This document shows, piece after piece, positions 53,401 through 58,318 of a stretch of 64,000 nucleotides of DNA. This DNA comes from Oasisia sp. SBJ-2009. Taxonomy: Eukaryota > Annelida > Polychaeta > Sabellida > Siboglinidae. The stretch spans positions 23,143,657 to 23,207,656 of the forward strand of contig OZ024858.1 of the NCBI GenBank assembly GCA_964017155.1, in the 5' to 3' direction. Numbering within the stretch: the first letter of the stretch is position 1; each line of letters begins with the position of its first letter. The notes beneath the pieces are model-generated. The model saw only the letters and a list, made by a program, of their open reading frames with translations, searched no databases and was not told the origin of the DNA. Position numbers and translations under genes: made by a program.

Positions 53401-55422
53401 TAAGAGAAATTAATTAGTATATAATTTGCATAAGTCAAAAAATCAAGATGGGTGACTGTGAAACCCGAAAAATCGGTGTTCAGGATCCAAGAGGTTAACA
53501 GTTAACATCCACAGGTGTCTAGCAAAACACGTGTGACTGGCAATAATTTGATCCCGCATAAAGCCCTGGAAGTGAACTAGGTACCGATGTACACACCACA
53601 CCGTCTCCCCCTCCCACTTCACTTCCTGGTTGTTCACGCAGGTGAACCGGGAGCATTTCAGTAATGTCAACACGGCAGGAGAGTGTAAACAGGGATGAGG
53701 GAGTCGAGGCTTCCCGCCAGCCATGAATGGAGCTGGAGCTCGAGGTGGCGGAGTCATGCGGAAGTGAAAGCCAATTCTGGGGCAGGAGAACTGCCAGCGG
53801 CTGTGTTGGCAGCTACAGGTACAAGCACCTCCACACTGCACTGACAGCACTGAAATCCAATATGTTTTCGTCTGAGTCCGTGCCGCGTGCCGTGCCGTCG
53901 TGCCGCTGTTGCCACGTGCCAGTGCGATCGGCAGAACATAAAATTTGGCAAAAATCGCACCGCGGGTGACACCGTCGAGGAATGCGGGTCACACGCCCGG
54001 TTCAACCGACGTGGTAAGTCGAGTTTGCACCGGGATCGCAAGTGACTGACTTCCTGCTGGAACCGATGCGTGTATTGCAGCGGCTGCCGCTACTTAAAGT
54101 GGCTATCGGTGACTAAACACTGCGTGGTTATTCATTTCATGTTAAGCAGATTTTTAACTGAAGCTTTAGTGTAGTAAAGTGGTAAGTGCATTCAATATAA
54201 AAAACCTTAAAAAAATTGTTTGTTGTAATTTAATAGACCATTGTTGTAATGTAATGTAATAGATTACTGTTGCGATTTAATCATTTGTGGCTGTGATCTG
54301 ATGAATCACTTGCATGGTAATGTAGACAGATTAGTTATTGTCATGTTATAATAAATGATTGCCTACGATGTAATAAATTATTTGTTTCAAACTATTTCCT
54401 GTAATGTAAGACCTGGTTTGTATTAATTGTATTAAATGCCTCCCGCATACTGATGAGGTCATTAACATTATTAAATATGTTACATTTATTATATTGCTCT
54501 ACAGAAAACAGAATCCCGACTGTTACAACTAACAGGAAATAGAACATTACAATGATTTATCGAACCAATGACATTGTGAAAGACCTCACTGAAGTGTGGA
54601 GAATACAAAAACACAGACGTGACTATTACAAGTTAAAACTGTTTGACCTTCAAGCATTTCGACCTTTAAAACAATCACATGTGTTAGCAAGGTCACGAGA
54701 CTCACCATGTAAGCATCGGGAACATTGACGGATTCGCCAGTCTTCGCAACGTAGCCCGCGACACCCATTCCCCACGGCAGGCGGATCTCGTGCTGGGTTC
54801 CACTGCAGTCTTCAAGTGACGACTGGCCACTGACGTCGAAGAGTTTGCTGATGAGACACCGTCCAGGCGAGTCTGCTTGACCACAGAGAAGGAAGAGAGA
54901 GCATCTCGCGGCGTGTAGCAGCACGCTGACATTCTGCAGGATCTTGTAGCACAGAATGGTGACGTCAAGCCCACGGCATATGTCTGTCACAAGCTCGTAC
55001 ATGAGTTCTCTCTCATCCAGCGAGTTCTGGCTCTCTCTGAGGAGAGCTTCGCATGGTGCTGTTGTAGGCCTGGGTAAGTCTGAGTTGAGAAATGTACACT
55101 TCGTGGTCGATGTGTCCGGACTGTAGCCATCAGGACACGATGCAGGAACTTTCGGAGTTTCTGTGCATGCACATCTTGAACCGCCAGTCATCTGGGTTGT
55201 GTTTTGCGGTTGCTGCCTCGGATTCTGTGAGAGTAATGGTGGCTGCTGGTCGCCAATACCCGGGGTGTGTCTGATCAGGCCTACCTGTTTCGCTTTCTTC
55301 GTGATGTACGCCTGCACGAAGTCAGGATGGCCGTCGAGCCACTGTTCCATGTAGCCGTAAGCCTCCTTGCCGTCTAGCATCACGTCCAAGTCAATGTCGT
55401 CCAGTGAAGCGCTGACGGCCAT
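1689..55422 (-). CDS. PDE5: PDE5-type cGMP-specific 3',5'-cyclic phosphodiesterase, split gene, 3' end off window
   Basis: Fourteen coding exons (listed singly) join in frame into 710 residues with no stop. Order: N-terminal PDE5-like motif [14 protein letters not shown] (about 22-35); GAF-A (about 150-310) with an intact NK-Xn-F-X3-DE cGMP motif; GAF-B (about 335-490); HD catalytic domain from about 545. The family hydrolyses cGMP to GMP in the cytosol; GAF-A binds cGMP allosterically. Visible catalytic residues are His594 (proton donor position), His598, and His634-Asp635 (metal ligands). PDE5-specific marks include KRNQ/LLDL-like joining of GAF-A to [14 protein letters not shown] and MEHHHFDQC. 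Human PDE5A is 875 residues, so about 170 residues are missing beyond base 1689. Part of the HD core resembles PDE11 and insect Pde6, so the safest name is PDE5/6/11 clade, closest to PDE5. Exon borders are read from sequence; orthology is inference from memory of the family. Confidence 0.93.
1987..2084. repeat. Short degenerate YCYG tetranucleotide array
   Basis: Reads CCGT/CGGT units, then CCGC units, then CCTG/TCTG units, within about 100 bases of intron. The block order is close to that of the 1.2 kb array at 59.6-60.8 kb. It gives spurious RTDG/RPAGG frames on the minus strand. Confidence 0.85.
3574..3661 (-). CDS. PDE5: PDE5 exon: catalytic domain (residues 648-677)
   Basis: 88 bases, 1 + 29 codons, flanked by TTGTAG and GTAAGT. 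It reads [20 protein letters not shown] then QCMMILNTT. The string [15 protein letters not shown] is shared with insect Pde6 and vertebrate PDE5; PDE11 has EHHHFNHAVMIL instead. Confidence 0.95.
4040..4380 (-). pseudogene. Decayed 3' end of a non-LTR retrotransposon (LINE) reverse transcriptase
   Basis: Minus-strand translation gives [20 protein letters not shown] then [18 protein letters not shown], followed through stops by [13 protein letters not shown]. This is the C-terminal end of Jockey/CR1-group reverse transcriptases (TRGH..L.K..C..D.R..FFS.RV...WN.LP......SVN.FK..LD). Stops interrupt the tail (two within NKID, one after GYT). The 3' tail ends in AATCTTGTTAAATC-type short repeats, as LINE 3' ends do. 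It lies in an intron in the same orientation as PDE5, heavily 5' truncated and inactive. Clade is uncertain. Confidence 0.75.
4532..4618. repeat. 26-bp tandem repeat, about 3.3 copies
   Basis: Perfect copies of CTGGACTAGTGGTCAGAACACAGGGG in a PDE5 intron. Identity of copies indicates recent origin. Confidence 0.95.
4768..4877 (-). CDS. PDE5: PDE5 exon: HD metal-binding motif (residues 612-648)
   Basis: 110 bases, 36 codons plus AA, flanked by TTGTAG and [25 protein letters not shown] leads into [17 protein letters not shown]. His634-Asp635 are the HD metal ligands (PDE5A His653/Asp654). The [15 protein letters not shown] wording is closer to PDE11 and PDE6 than to vertebrate PDE5. An internal GTCACATG could mislead gene finders; only the AAA GGT start keeps phase 0 with the previous exon. 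Confidence 0.96.
4878..6197. other. PDE5 intron, includes a 14-base G run
   Basis: Only a G14 homopolymer at 5388-5401 stands out. Weak open frames on both strands lack start context and similarity. Nothing else recognised. Confidence 0.5.
6198..6305 (-). CDS. PDE5: PDE5 exon: catalytic HN...H motif (residues 576-611)
   Basis: Phase 0/0, 36 codons, flanked by CGCAG and [20 protein letters not shown] then [19 protein letters not shown] is the class I phosphodiesterase signature. His594 occupies the proton-donor position (PDE5A His613) and His598 the first metal ligand (His617). Confidence 0.96.
6826..7100. repeat. Degenerate CACATAACACACC-type repeat with (AT)n core
   Basis: Imperfect repeats built on ACACACC/CATAACA around an (AT) run at about 6999-7036, ending at the donor of the PDE5 exon at 7105. 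The GTGTGT donor lies within this repeat-like sequence. Confidence 0.75.
7105..7251 (-). CDS. PDE5: PDE5 exon: catalytic domain entry (residues 527-575)
   Basis: Phase 0/0, 49 codons, flanked by TATAG and a weak GTGTGT donor. It reads [20 protein letters not shown], then [16 protein letters not shown]. This matches the PDE5 segment DFSFSDFELSD...RMFTDLNLVQNF. The acceptor lies 14 bases from a 49-bp minisatellite, so the branch region falls inside the repeat. Confidence 0.93.
7265..7509. repeat. 49-bp minisatellite, 5 copies, against a splice acceptor
   Basis: Copies begin at 7265, 7314, 7363, 7412 and 7461 (unit starts CACATGTGGAATGATGACAC). The first four are nearly identical; the last has diverged (CACACGTGG, ATGAGTGACC). 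It begins 14 bases from the PDE5 exon edge at 7251 on the acceptor side. Confidence 0.97.
8008..8281 (+). mobile_element. tRNA-derived SINE, copy 1
   Basis: Starts with a tRNA-like head: GCGGTGGTCGCGCGGTAGAG (A box), an anticodon-like loop CTGTCAA (GTC, Asp-type), and GGTGGTTCAATCCCACC forming a perfect 5-bp T stem with B box. A tRNA-unrelated body follows, then a terminal hairpin AGCCCAAGATTGGGCT at 8266-8281. A copy with the same full structure lies at 62404-62666. This copy carries a short duplication of GGTAGAGC in the A box. It is antisense to PDE5 in an intron. Not a functional tRNA gene: the acceptor stem is imperfect and the body is conserved beyond it. Confidence 0.9.
8439..8582 (-). 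CDS. PDE5: PDE5 exon: end of GAF-B and linker to catalytic domain (residues 479-526)
   Basis: Phase 0/0, 48 codons, flanked by TTTCAG and [23 protein letters not shown] is the closing GAF-B helix. [20 protein letters not shown] matches the LEVLSYHAS linker found in PDE5, PDE6 and PDE11 just before the catalytic domain. Confidence 0.94.
8862..9005 (-). CDS. PDE5: PDE5 exon: C-terminal half of GAF-B (residues 431-478)
   Basis: Phase 0/0, 48 codons, flanked by TTTCAG and GTTAGT. It reads [20 protein letters not shown], then [19 protein letters not shown]. The motif corresponding to NK-Xn-F-X3-DE is present as DK...F...DE, with Asp for Asn. In PDE5 only GAF-A is known to bind cGMP with high affinity, so this change need not matter. 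Confidence 0.94.
9006..13347. other. 4.3 kb PDE5 intron, nothing recognised
   Basis: No repeats or frames of note. The 148-codon open frame at 11041-11487 lacks any family motif and ends in a C-rich run. AT-rich, single-copy looking. Confidence 0.5.
13348..13395 (-). CDS. PDE5: PDE5 micro-exon: GAF-B NIPDA segment (residues 415-430)
   Basis: A 48-base, phase 0/0 exon flanked by TTGCAG and GTAAGT. It reads [16 protein letters not shown]. This is the PDE5 GAF-B segment LNIPDVSKDKRFPW, which differs from PDE11 (NISDAYQDPRF) and is one of the better marks for the PDE5 branch. It lies exactly where the gap between the neighbouring exons requires it. Confidence 0.9.
14555..14618 (-). CDS. PDE5: PDE5 exon: GAF-B (residues 394-414)
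   Basis: 64 bases, 1 + 21 codons, flanked by TTACAG and GTGAGT. It reads [31 protein letters not shown] is the conserved GAF turn (compare [13 protein letters not shown] in GAF-A of the same protein). Phase fits the exon before (AG|A) and after (0). Confidence 0.92.
14657..14790. repeat. About 68-bp direct duplication
   Basis: GAATAACTAGT...GCTACTATAC.ACAGTGGA.GC.GGTTAGGTTAACATGTT occurs twice in tandem with several differences, in the intron upstream of the 14555-14618 exon. Confidence 0.85.
15573..15645. repeat. (TG)n(TA)n microsatellite
   Basis: Six TG units followed by about 30 TA units, in the 4.0 kb intron 14619-18580. The rest of that intron shows nothing recognisable. Confidence 0.98.
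18581..18651 (-). CDS. PDE5: PDE5 exon: GAF-B strand (residues 370-393)
   Basis: 71 bases, 23 codons plus AG, flanked by TTTTAG-type acceptor (CTTTAG) and GTGAGT. It reads [18 protein letters not shown], aligning with the PDE5 segment [20 protein letters not shown]. The split codon AG|A makes Arg393 with the next exon. The acidic Asp/Asn-rich part is a variable loop in the family. Confidence 0.88.
19252..19389 (-). CDS. PDE5: PDE5 exon: start of GAF-B (residues 324-369)
   Basis: Phase 0/0, 46 codons, flanked by CATCAG and [22 protein letters not shown] leads into GAF-B and [18 protein letters not shown] is its second strand region. PDE5 and PDE11 share the DLA/V..IFEEQ segment. The third codon positions are GC-rich compared with the surrounding AT-rich introns. 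A 23-bp minisatellite starts about 40 bases upstream of the acceptor. Confidence 0.94.
19428..20462. repeat. 23-bp minisatellite, about 45 copies
   Basis: Unit CACAGTTACTCCATAACACCCCT, with an A/C variant (CCATAAC or CCCTAAC) scattered through the array. The first few units (19450-19600) are more diverged (CACGGTTAC). It fills about half of the intron between the exons at 19389 and 21636 and starts about 40 bases from the acceptor of the 19252-19389 exon. Confidence 0.98.
20463..21635. other. Remainder of PDE5 intron, nothing recognised
   Basis: Mixed-composition single-copy sequence between the minisatellite and the exon at 21636. No splice-bounded frame or mobile element seen. Confidence 0.45.
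21636..21725 (-). CDS. PDE5: PDE5 exon: end of GAF-A and linker helix (residues 294-323)
   Basis: Phase 0/0, 30 codons, flanked by TTGCAG and [26 protein letters not shown] is the last GAF-A helix, and QLEQRRNQ is the connecting helix that in PDE5 reads KRNQ and leads into GAF-B. The donor is GTGATC rather than GTRAGT, so it is a weaker site than most here. Confidence 0.94.
22623..22784 (-). CDS. PDE5: PDE5 exon: second half of GAF-A (residues 240-293)
   Basis: Phase 0/0, 54 codons, between TTGTAG and GTGGGC. It continues ...DAYM with DPRFSSKVD, then [25 protein letters not shown] and ends FDDHDEK. The cGMP-binding signature NK-X7-F-X3-DE is complete (Asn278, Lys279, Phe287, Asp291, Glu292). 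In PDE5 this pocket binds cGMP and activates catalysis, so allosteric control is likely retained. The upstream intron is 31.9 kb. Confidence 0.95.
24535..24566. repeat. (AT)n microsatellite
   Basis: Uninterrupted AT run in the giant intron. Confidence 0.97.
24800..24892. repeat. (TG)n microsatellite, left member of an inverted pair
   Basis: About 30 TG units followed by TGCGTGCGTGCACG variants. It faces a (CA)n array at 25130-25350 across an AT-rich foldback. Confidence 0.97.
24898..25043. repeat. AT-rich foldback (imperfect palindrome), arms about 67-77 bases
   Basis: GTGTATATGTATAAATGTG...TTGCTTGGTC.ATTATATAATGTATAATTATA on the left is repeated as its reverse complement on the right (TATAATTATACATTATATAATTGACCGAGCAA...CACATTTATACATATACAC). 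The centre is near 24966. A few substitutions and small indels separate the arms. Confidence 0.9.
25130..25350. repeat. (CA)n/(CACG)n microsatellite, right member of an inverted pair
   Basis: Compound CACACG/CACCCA array ending in pure (CA)n. Generates long spurious frames rich in His-Thr or Cys-Val. Confidence 0.97.
25904..26066. repeat. AT/GTATATA compound microsatellite
   Basis: (AT)n with interspersed GTATAT/ACATAT, itself self-complementary over much of its length. Confidence 0.95.
29418..29600 (+). mobile_element. Strongly diverged SINE-like relic
   Basis: GTTTAGTGGTTAGGGCACTA followed by CGTGGTTTCATTACGCC resembles decayed A and B boxes. Downstream, TGTATTTTTCAGAAGACACG and CTATCGAAGCCAGGGGGAAT parallel the SINE body segments TGTATCTTTTGGAAGAGACA and CTTCGATCTGG...GCCAGGGGAAG in the same order. 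Similarity is partial, so this is a tentative third family member. Confidence 0.45.
29808..29953. repeat. Three tandem copies of a roughly 46-57-base unit
   Basis: CTAATACAGGATRTRTTAAACAGGGAATTGTGGGTAATTA occurs three times, the first spacing longer by a small insertion (ACTAATTGGTGAG). Confidence 0.93.
30826..31402. repeat. 23-bp minisatellite, about 24 copies
   Basis: Unit GTGGTGACTACAGAGTGGCACA with variants (GATTACAG, GACTGTAG, GCATGA). The left third is diverged and the right end more uniform, suggesting growth at the right. Confidence 0.95.
31543..31629. repeat. (ACTGCCC)n heptanucleotide repeat
   Basis: About 12 copies of CACTGCC with CACTGCT variants. Confidence 0.96.
33036..33205. 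repeat. About 90-base direct tandem duplication
   Basis: ACAAAAGAATAG.TCATCAACC.ACTACA...TTAGGAACCATAA.AGTAAA.CT..TCACAATTA appears twice, with a small deletion in the second copy. Confidence 0.9.
36978..37140. repeat. (CCCCT)n pentanucleotide array, about 33 copies
   Basis: Pure CCCCT units with no interruption. The PDE5-sense strand is (AGGGG)n, which has the G-run spacing needed for quadruplexes. Confidence 0.99.
38864..38940. repeat. (GTCASY)n hexanucleotide repeat
   Basis: GTCACC/GTCAGT/GTCACT units in irregular order; yields a spurious Val/Ser/Thr frame. Confidence 0.93.
40520..40713. repeat. Near-perfect inverted repeat, 92-97-base arms, 5-base loop
   Basis: Left arm 40520-40616 and right arm 40622-40713 are reverse complements, with two substitutions and one 5-base indel (ATCAT in the left arm, about 40573). 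The loop is GGCAA. Arm tips are GCCGGGCGCT/AGCGCCCGGC. No target-site duplication or terminal motif of a known transposon family is visible. Within the PDE5 intron it would fold into a long hairpin in the pre-mRNA. Confidence 0.97.
41681..46110. repeat. 4.4 kb polypyrimidine minisatellite, 28-36-base units, roughly 140 copies
   Basis: Unit core CTATCCCTTTCCCCTCCCTG followed by TTCTCTCCCTCT or TTCTCTCTCTCTCT. Each unit has one A and one G; all else is C/T. Length variants come from the number of CT steps and CCCC versus CCC. The array is open in one frame for over 1,500 codons because a pyrimidine strand cannot easily form stop codons. The protein would be Ser/Pro/Leu-rich with rotating frames, so it is not a gene. 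Confidence 0.98.
46111..46490. repeat. Degenerate CT-rich tail of the polypyrimidine array
   Basis: Irregular C/T-rich sequence continuing from the minisatellite without the unit structure, probably decayed copies. Confidence 0.8.
48026..48700. repeat. CACACAACCCAC-type minisatellite
   Basis: 10-15-base units of the form CACACAACCCAC or CAGACAACCCAC, ending in degenerate copies near 48.7 kb. All four long overlapping frames here arise from the repeat. Confidence 0.97.
50125..50458. repeat. (CA)n/ACACAA compound microsatellite
   Basis: CA-rich array with AACACAC interruptions and one pure (CA)n core. Confidence 0.97.
51055..51117. repeat. Three perfect copies of a 21-base unit
   Basis: GTGCGTGTGTGACCTATCCGC repeated three times without mismatch. 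Confidence 0.96.
54706..55422 (-). CDS. PDE5: PDE5 exon: N-terminus and first half of GAF-A (residues 1-239)
   Basis: Largest exon, ending ...NVPDAYM before a GTGAGT donor. The start chosen is the ATG at 55422-55420, with A at -3 and G at +4. Residues 22-39 ([18 protein letters not shown]) match the N-terminal helix of PDE5. A low-complexity Q/P/T/C linker follows, then GAF-A begins near [13 protein letters not shown], with RCSLFLLCG and [21 protein letters not shown]. The frame stays open upstream of the ATG for 68 codons, to a strong acceptor at 55627-55629 (TTTTTTCTAG). The exon therefore probably runs to 55626, and the true start may lie in an unidentified upstream exon. Upstream-only GTG starts are not credible in an animal gene. 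Confidence 0.92.
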
Positions 55423-55626
55423 CTTAAGAGGCTCCCCACTGCCGCATTTCTGCCATCGCAGACCGGCCGAGGGCACGTCGCTCTGGAACGACCCAAAGAA
55501 CTCAGTTTCCACTACTCGATCCAGCTTGCCGGTCGAACGCTGTTGACAAGATGTCACATAAAACCTCGCCTCGCCGCTCTGGATATTGTCACGTTCAGCT
55601 ACGCGACGGCGTGTTCTGTAGTGTGC
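55423..55626 (-). other. 5' part of the first recognised PDE5 exon: 5'UTR or N-terminal extension
   Basis: These 204 bases are open for 68 codons in frame with the PDE5 start and contain no in-frame ATG. They begin right after TTTTTTCTAG, a polypyrimidine tract plus AG. They are either 5'UTR of a spliced transcript or coding sequence entered from an upstream first exon. Vertebrate PDE5A isoforms differ by alternative first exons spliced to a common exon, so both readings are plausible. I cannot choose without transcripts. Confidence 0.55.
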
Positions 55627-56086
55627 CTAGAAAAAACAGTCGGCACGAGAGTTAGGTCGCCGTCACGCGAACACAGCCCGACATAGCGGGAATCGCTGGC
55701 TCGGCAAAACTGTCACTAGTCCACCGGAACATCTTTATCGTGAGATAATCATGCGCACACCTCGGGCACCTTAAAGGCGGCAAACTGATGCCCTTACGAC
55801 GTGAATGGTAACAGCGCGATGGGCACCTGTTAACTGCGCGAAAGTCTGCTAGCTCTACAGTCCCGACGTCACACGAACGTGCGCACGTGTTCGTGTAAAC
55901 AATACACTCGTTCAAGTTCAAAGCCACGATAAGCGCGTCGACCGTAGACGTAGTGGACAGGTCCGAGAGCCAGCCCAGCCCGGGTGCCGACTTCAGACTT
56001 CGTCGATCGGTGCGGTGCGGTGTGGCCCGGGCTCTCCGTGGCGTGAACGGGTCAACCTGGCGACTCACTTCGTCTCGTGGTCGATG

Positions 56087-56092
56087 AATATA
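56087..56092 (-). promoter_or_regulatory. TATA-like element
   Basis: Minus strand reads GGTATATTC, about 150 bases downstream of the CRE in the PDE5 direction, the only AT-rich short stretch in the CpG block. Weak evidence. Confidence 0.2.
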
Positions 56093-56237
56093 CCACCCCT
56101 GGACTGGTCGATCTAAGCGCCTAAATCCCCGCGTTCGTCGAGTAGCTGTCTTCCGAGTACAACTCGTCTTTGCCGCTCGCCGAATGGACTTCTGACGTTT
56201 CCCGTATTTACAATCGGTCGCAAAACACGCTTGCGCC

Positions 56238-56245
56238 TGACGTCA
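56238..56245. promoter_or_regulatory. Consensus full CRE, TGACGTCA
   Basis: Exact 8-base palindrome bound by CREB/ATF factors, inside the CpG-rich block, about 0.8 kb upstream of the chosen PDE5 ATG. A cyclic-nucleotide-responsive site next to a cyclic-nucleotide phosphodiesterase suggests feedback, but one 8-mer can occur by chance. Confidence 0.5.
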
Positions 56246-56263
56246 CGCCAGCGCGACGCGCTG

Positions 56264-56282
56264 ATTGGTCGGCGCCGCCAAT
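56264..56282. promoter_or_regulatory. Paired opposed CCAAT boxes
   Basis: ATTGG at 56264-56268 and CCAAT at 56278-56282 face in opposite directions, 9 bases apart, 20-40 bases from the CRE. NF-Y-type CCAAT boxes near a CRE are common in TATA-poor CpG promoters. Confidence 0.4.
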
Positions 56283-57773
56283 AGCCGGCAGCCGGGAACG
56301 CCCAGCGCGACTCGAATGTTTATCGAGGTTAATGCGGTCCGGCAGCGAAAACAGAGAAGTCGACACGGTTATCGCTGCCGACTGCGTGCGTAGGCGCGTG
56401 TCACAACGGCCACCTATATGGCAGATCTTTCCTTGGTTTACAGGGGAGCGGGAGGGCAGGTTACGCGCGCATGCTTCGGAGCCGTCGGGCGGCGTAGAGC
56501 GGCGTTTATATTCCGTCCGTGCGTGCGTCAAAGCGCGCAACTGGAGAAGGCCGAATTAATTATCAGTATCGCGCTCCTGTACTGTAGCGAGTGTATCGTG
56601 TGTGTATACGTTCGACCACCGTTCGGTTTTTATTTGGGACACTCGGCGTTGAGCCGCTTGACTGCACGCGCTAATCCGCTACACGCCTACAGTCGTGATA
56701 GCGCAAATAATTACGGTGTAGGAGAACGGTAGTTTTAGGACCGTCGACGTACCATAGGCATAGTACCGCGCATTTCGGCTGTCGGAAACGGTGGTTTATT
56801 AGACAACCCACGTTTTTTTCCTTGCTCGGGCGTGCACCCCACACAAACCCCGCACTATGAAATTATGTCACTGTACAGTGAACGATGACACGCAACATAC
56901 CATTATACAGCGGAACGCCTCGTTGGAAAGTCCTAACATATCAATCCTGGGTACGCCCCTGTACTTTAACCGTGTTGAGGTCGAGCCCGCCTAATTAATG
57001 TACTCTTATCATGAATAGTTTGCTCATAATTCATAGGCCGCGGAACTTCGCAAGGTGCCGCACACTGCTTGGGTTTTGGGTTGTAACTGTAAGTAAAATC
57101 GTCAAACTACTACTAGAAACCCCCAATAGCACCATACTTTGGTATACCCCATACTTTTATTTAATTGAGCCACACTAAATGCACATCAAAGCACACCACA
57201 CTTCCAACTGCACCTTACTGAGTACTTTTGCCGAAATATTGGGAATAAATTAAAGATAATGCCAACACCTGCTTTCAAACTATGCAGTCTTGGTCGTCAA
57301 ATACTGTTGTGTTACTTTTATTTTTATTCCTACCCTCGCATTGCCATATTCACCACCCGTTTCCCGCGTATCTCCCTCTCCCAACCTCTCCCAAGTAGCC
57401 TACGCACCCCTTCGACCTCTGCCATTTGTTTCATTGTCTCATTTTCCTTTGAGAGCATTCACTTCCTAAGATCGATGTTCCCCTCCCGTTCTCCGTTTTC
57501 TCTTCACTTTACCCGATTACTCAACCTATTCTTGAAACATCTTCCAAACCAACCTCCTCGGCCCTTCCGTTCTACTTCGATCCAGCGGTACTTTTCACAA
57601 AACTGTATTCGAACATTTATGCTATCAATGTTGTTGTTTACACAGTGAACCAATTTAACACTGAACTTCCTGGATGTGTCTCCCATCAACATTTCCATTT
57701 TCGCTCATGCATTTGCCACGTCTTGTGGTCTCCTGCGAATATCGGCAACTTAGCATCGGTTACTCGCGCGACG

Positions 57774-57998
57774 CATGCACATGCACACGACACACGCACC
57801 ATACACACAATCACACGCACGCACAAACACACCACCGTCCAGACCACACACACACGCACGCACGCACGCACACAAACACACACATACACAAACACACACA
57901 AACACGCACACACGCACACACACACGCACGCACACAATCACACACACATGTACATACACACACACACGCACGCATGCACGCACGCACACACACAATCG
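57774..57998. repeat. (CA)n/(CACG)n array, left member of an inverted pair
   Basis: CACACACG-rich compound microsatellite facing a TG array 150 bases away. Confidence 0.96.
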
Positions 57999-58151
57999 CA
58001 TCGTCCAGACGTCCAGGTTCACTGTTCATTATAAAATTCTTCATTTCCTAACCCATGTTTTCCTGCCAATAGGCTATTACTATAACACGTCTGAGTTTCC
58101 AGAACTATAATAATTATGTTATTGCCTACCAGAGCTGCTTCCGGGATATGT

Positions 58152-58217
<66 letters not shown>

Positions 58218-58318
58218 TGCGTGAGTGCGTGCGTATATGTGTGCGTTCGAGCGTGCGTATGACTCGACGTCGAGCGTGTGTGTGTGATGCGTGCGTGTGT
58301 GCGTGCGTGTGTATGCTT
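58152..58318. repeat. (TG)n/(TGCG)n array, right member of an inverted pair
   Basis: About 24 TG units, then GCGT units and degenerate copies, complementary in type to the CA array at 57774-57998. Confidence 0.96.

Larger units (their letters stand above)
22785..54705 (-). other. 31.9 kb PDE5 intron, repeat-rich
   Basis: Splits GAF-A between ...DAYM and DPRF.... It holds the foldbacks, microsatellites and minisatellites listed separately. Stretches without entries (22.8-24.5, 26.1-29.4, 31.7-36.9, 37.2-40.5, 40.7-41.6, 46.5-48.0, 48.8-50.1 and 50.5-54.7 kb) are mostly AT-rich with no recognised gene, RNA or transposon on either strand. I saw no nested gene. Confidence 0.75.
55630..56740 (-). 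promoter_or_regulatory. GC/CpG-rich putative PDE5 promoter region
   Basis: The sequence changes abruptly from AT-rich intron to GC- and CpG-rich DNA just upstream of the first recognised PDE5 exon. It contains a palindromic CRE, two CCAAT boxes in opposite orientation and a TATA-like element. No first exon could be fixed; GTGAGT donors exist, for example at 56063-56068. The promoter call is inference from position and composition. Open frames here are a by-product of low stop density. Confidence 0.6.

Noticed and set aside
55652..56068. 138-codon minus-strand frame upstream of PDE5
   Set aside because: Begins at GTG and lies in the CpG-rich block where stops are rare; it does not connect by a clear donor to the PDE5 exon. 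It could contain part of exon 1, but I cannot support that.
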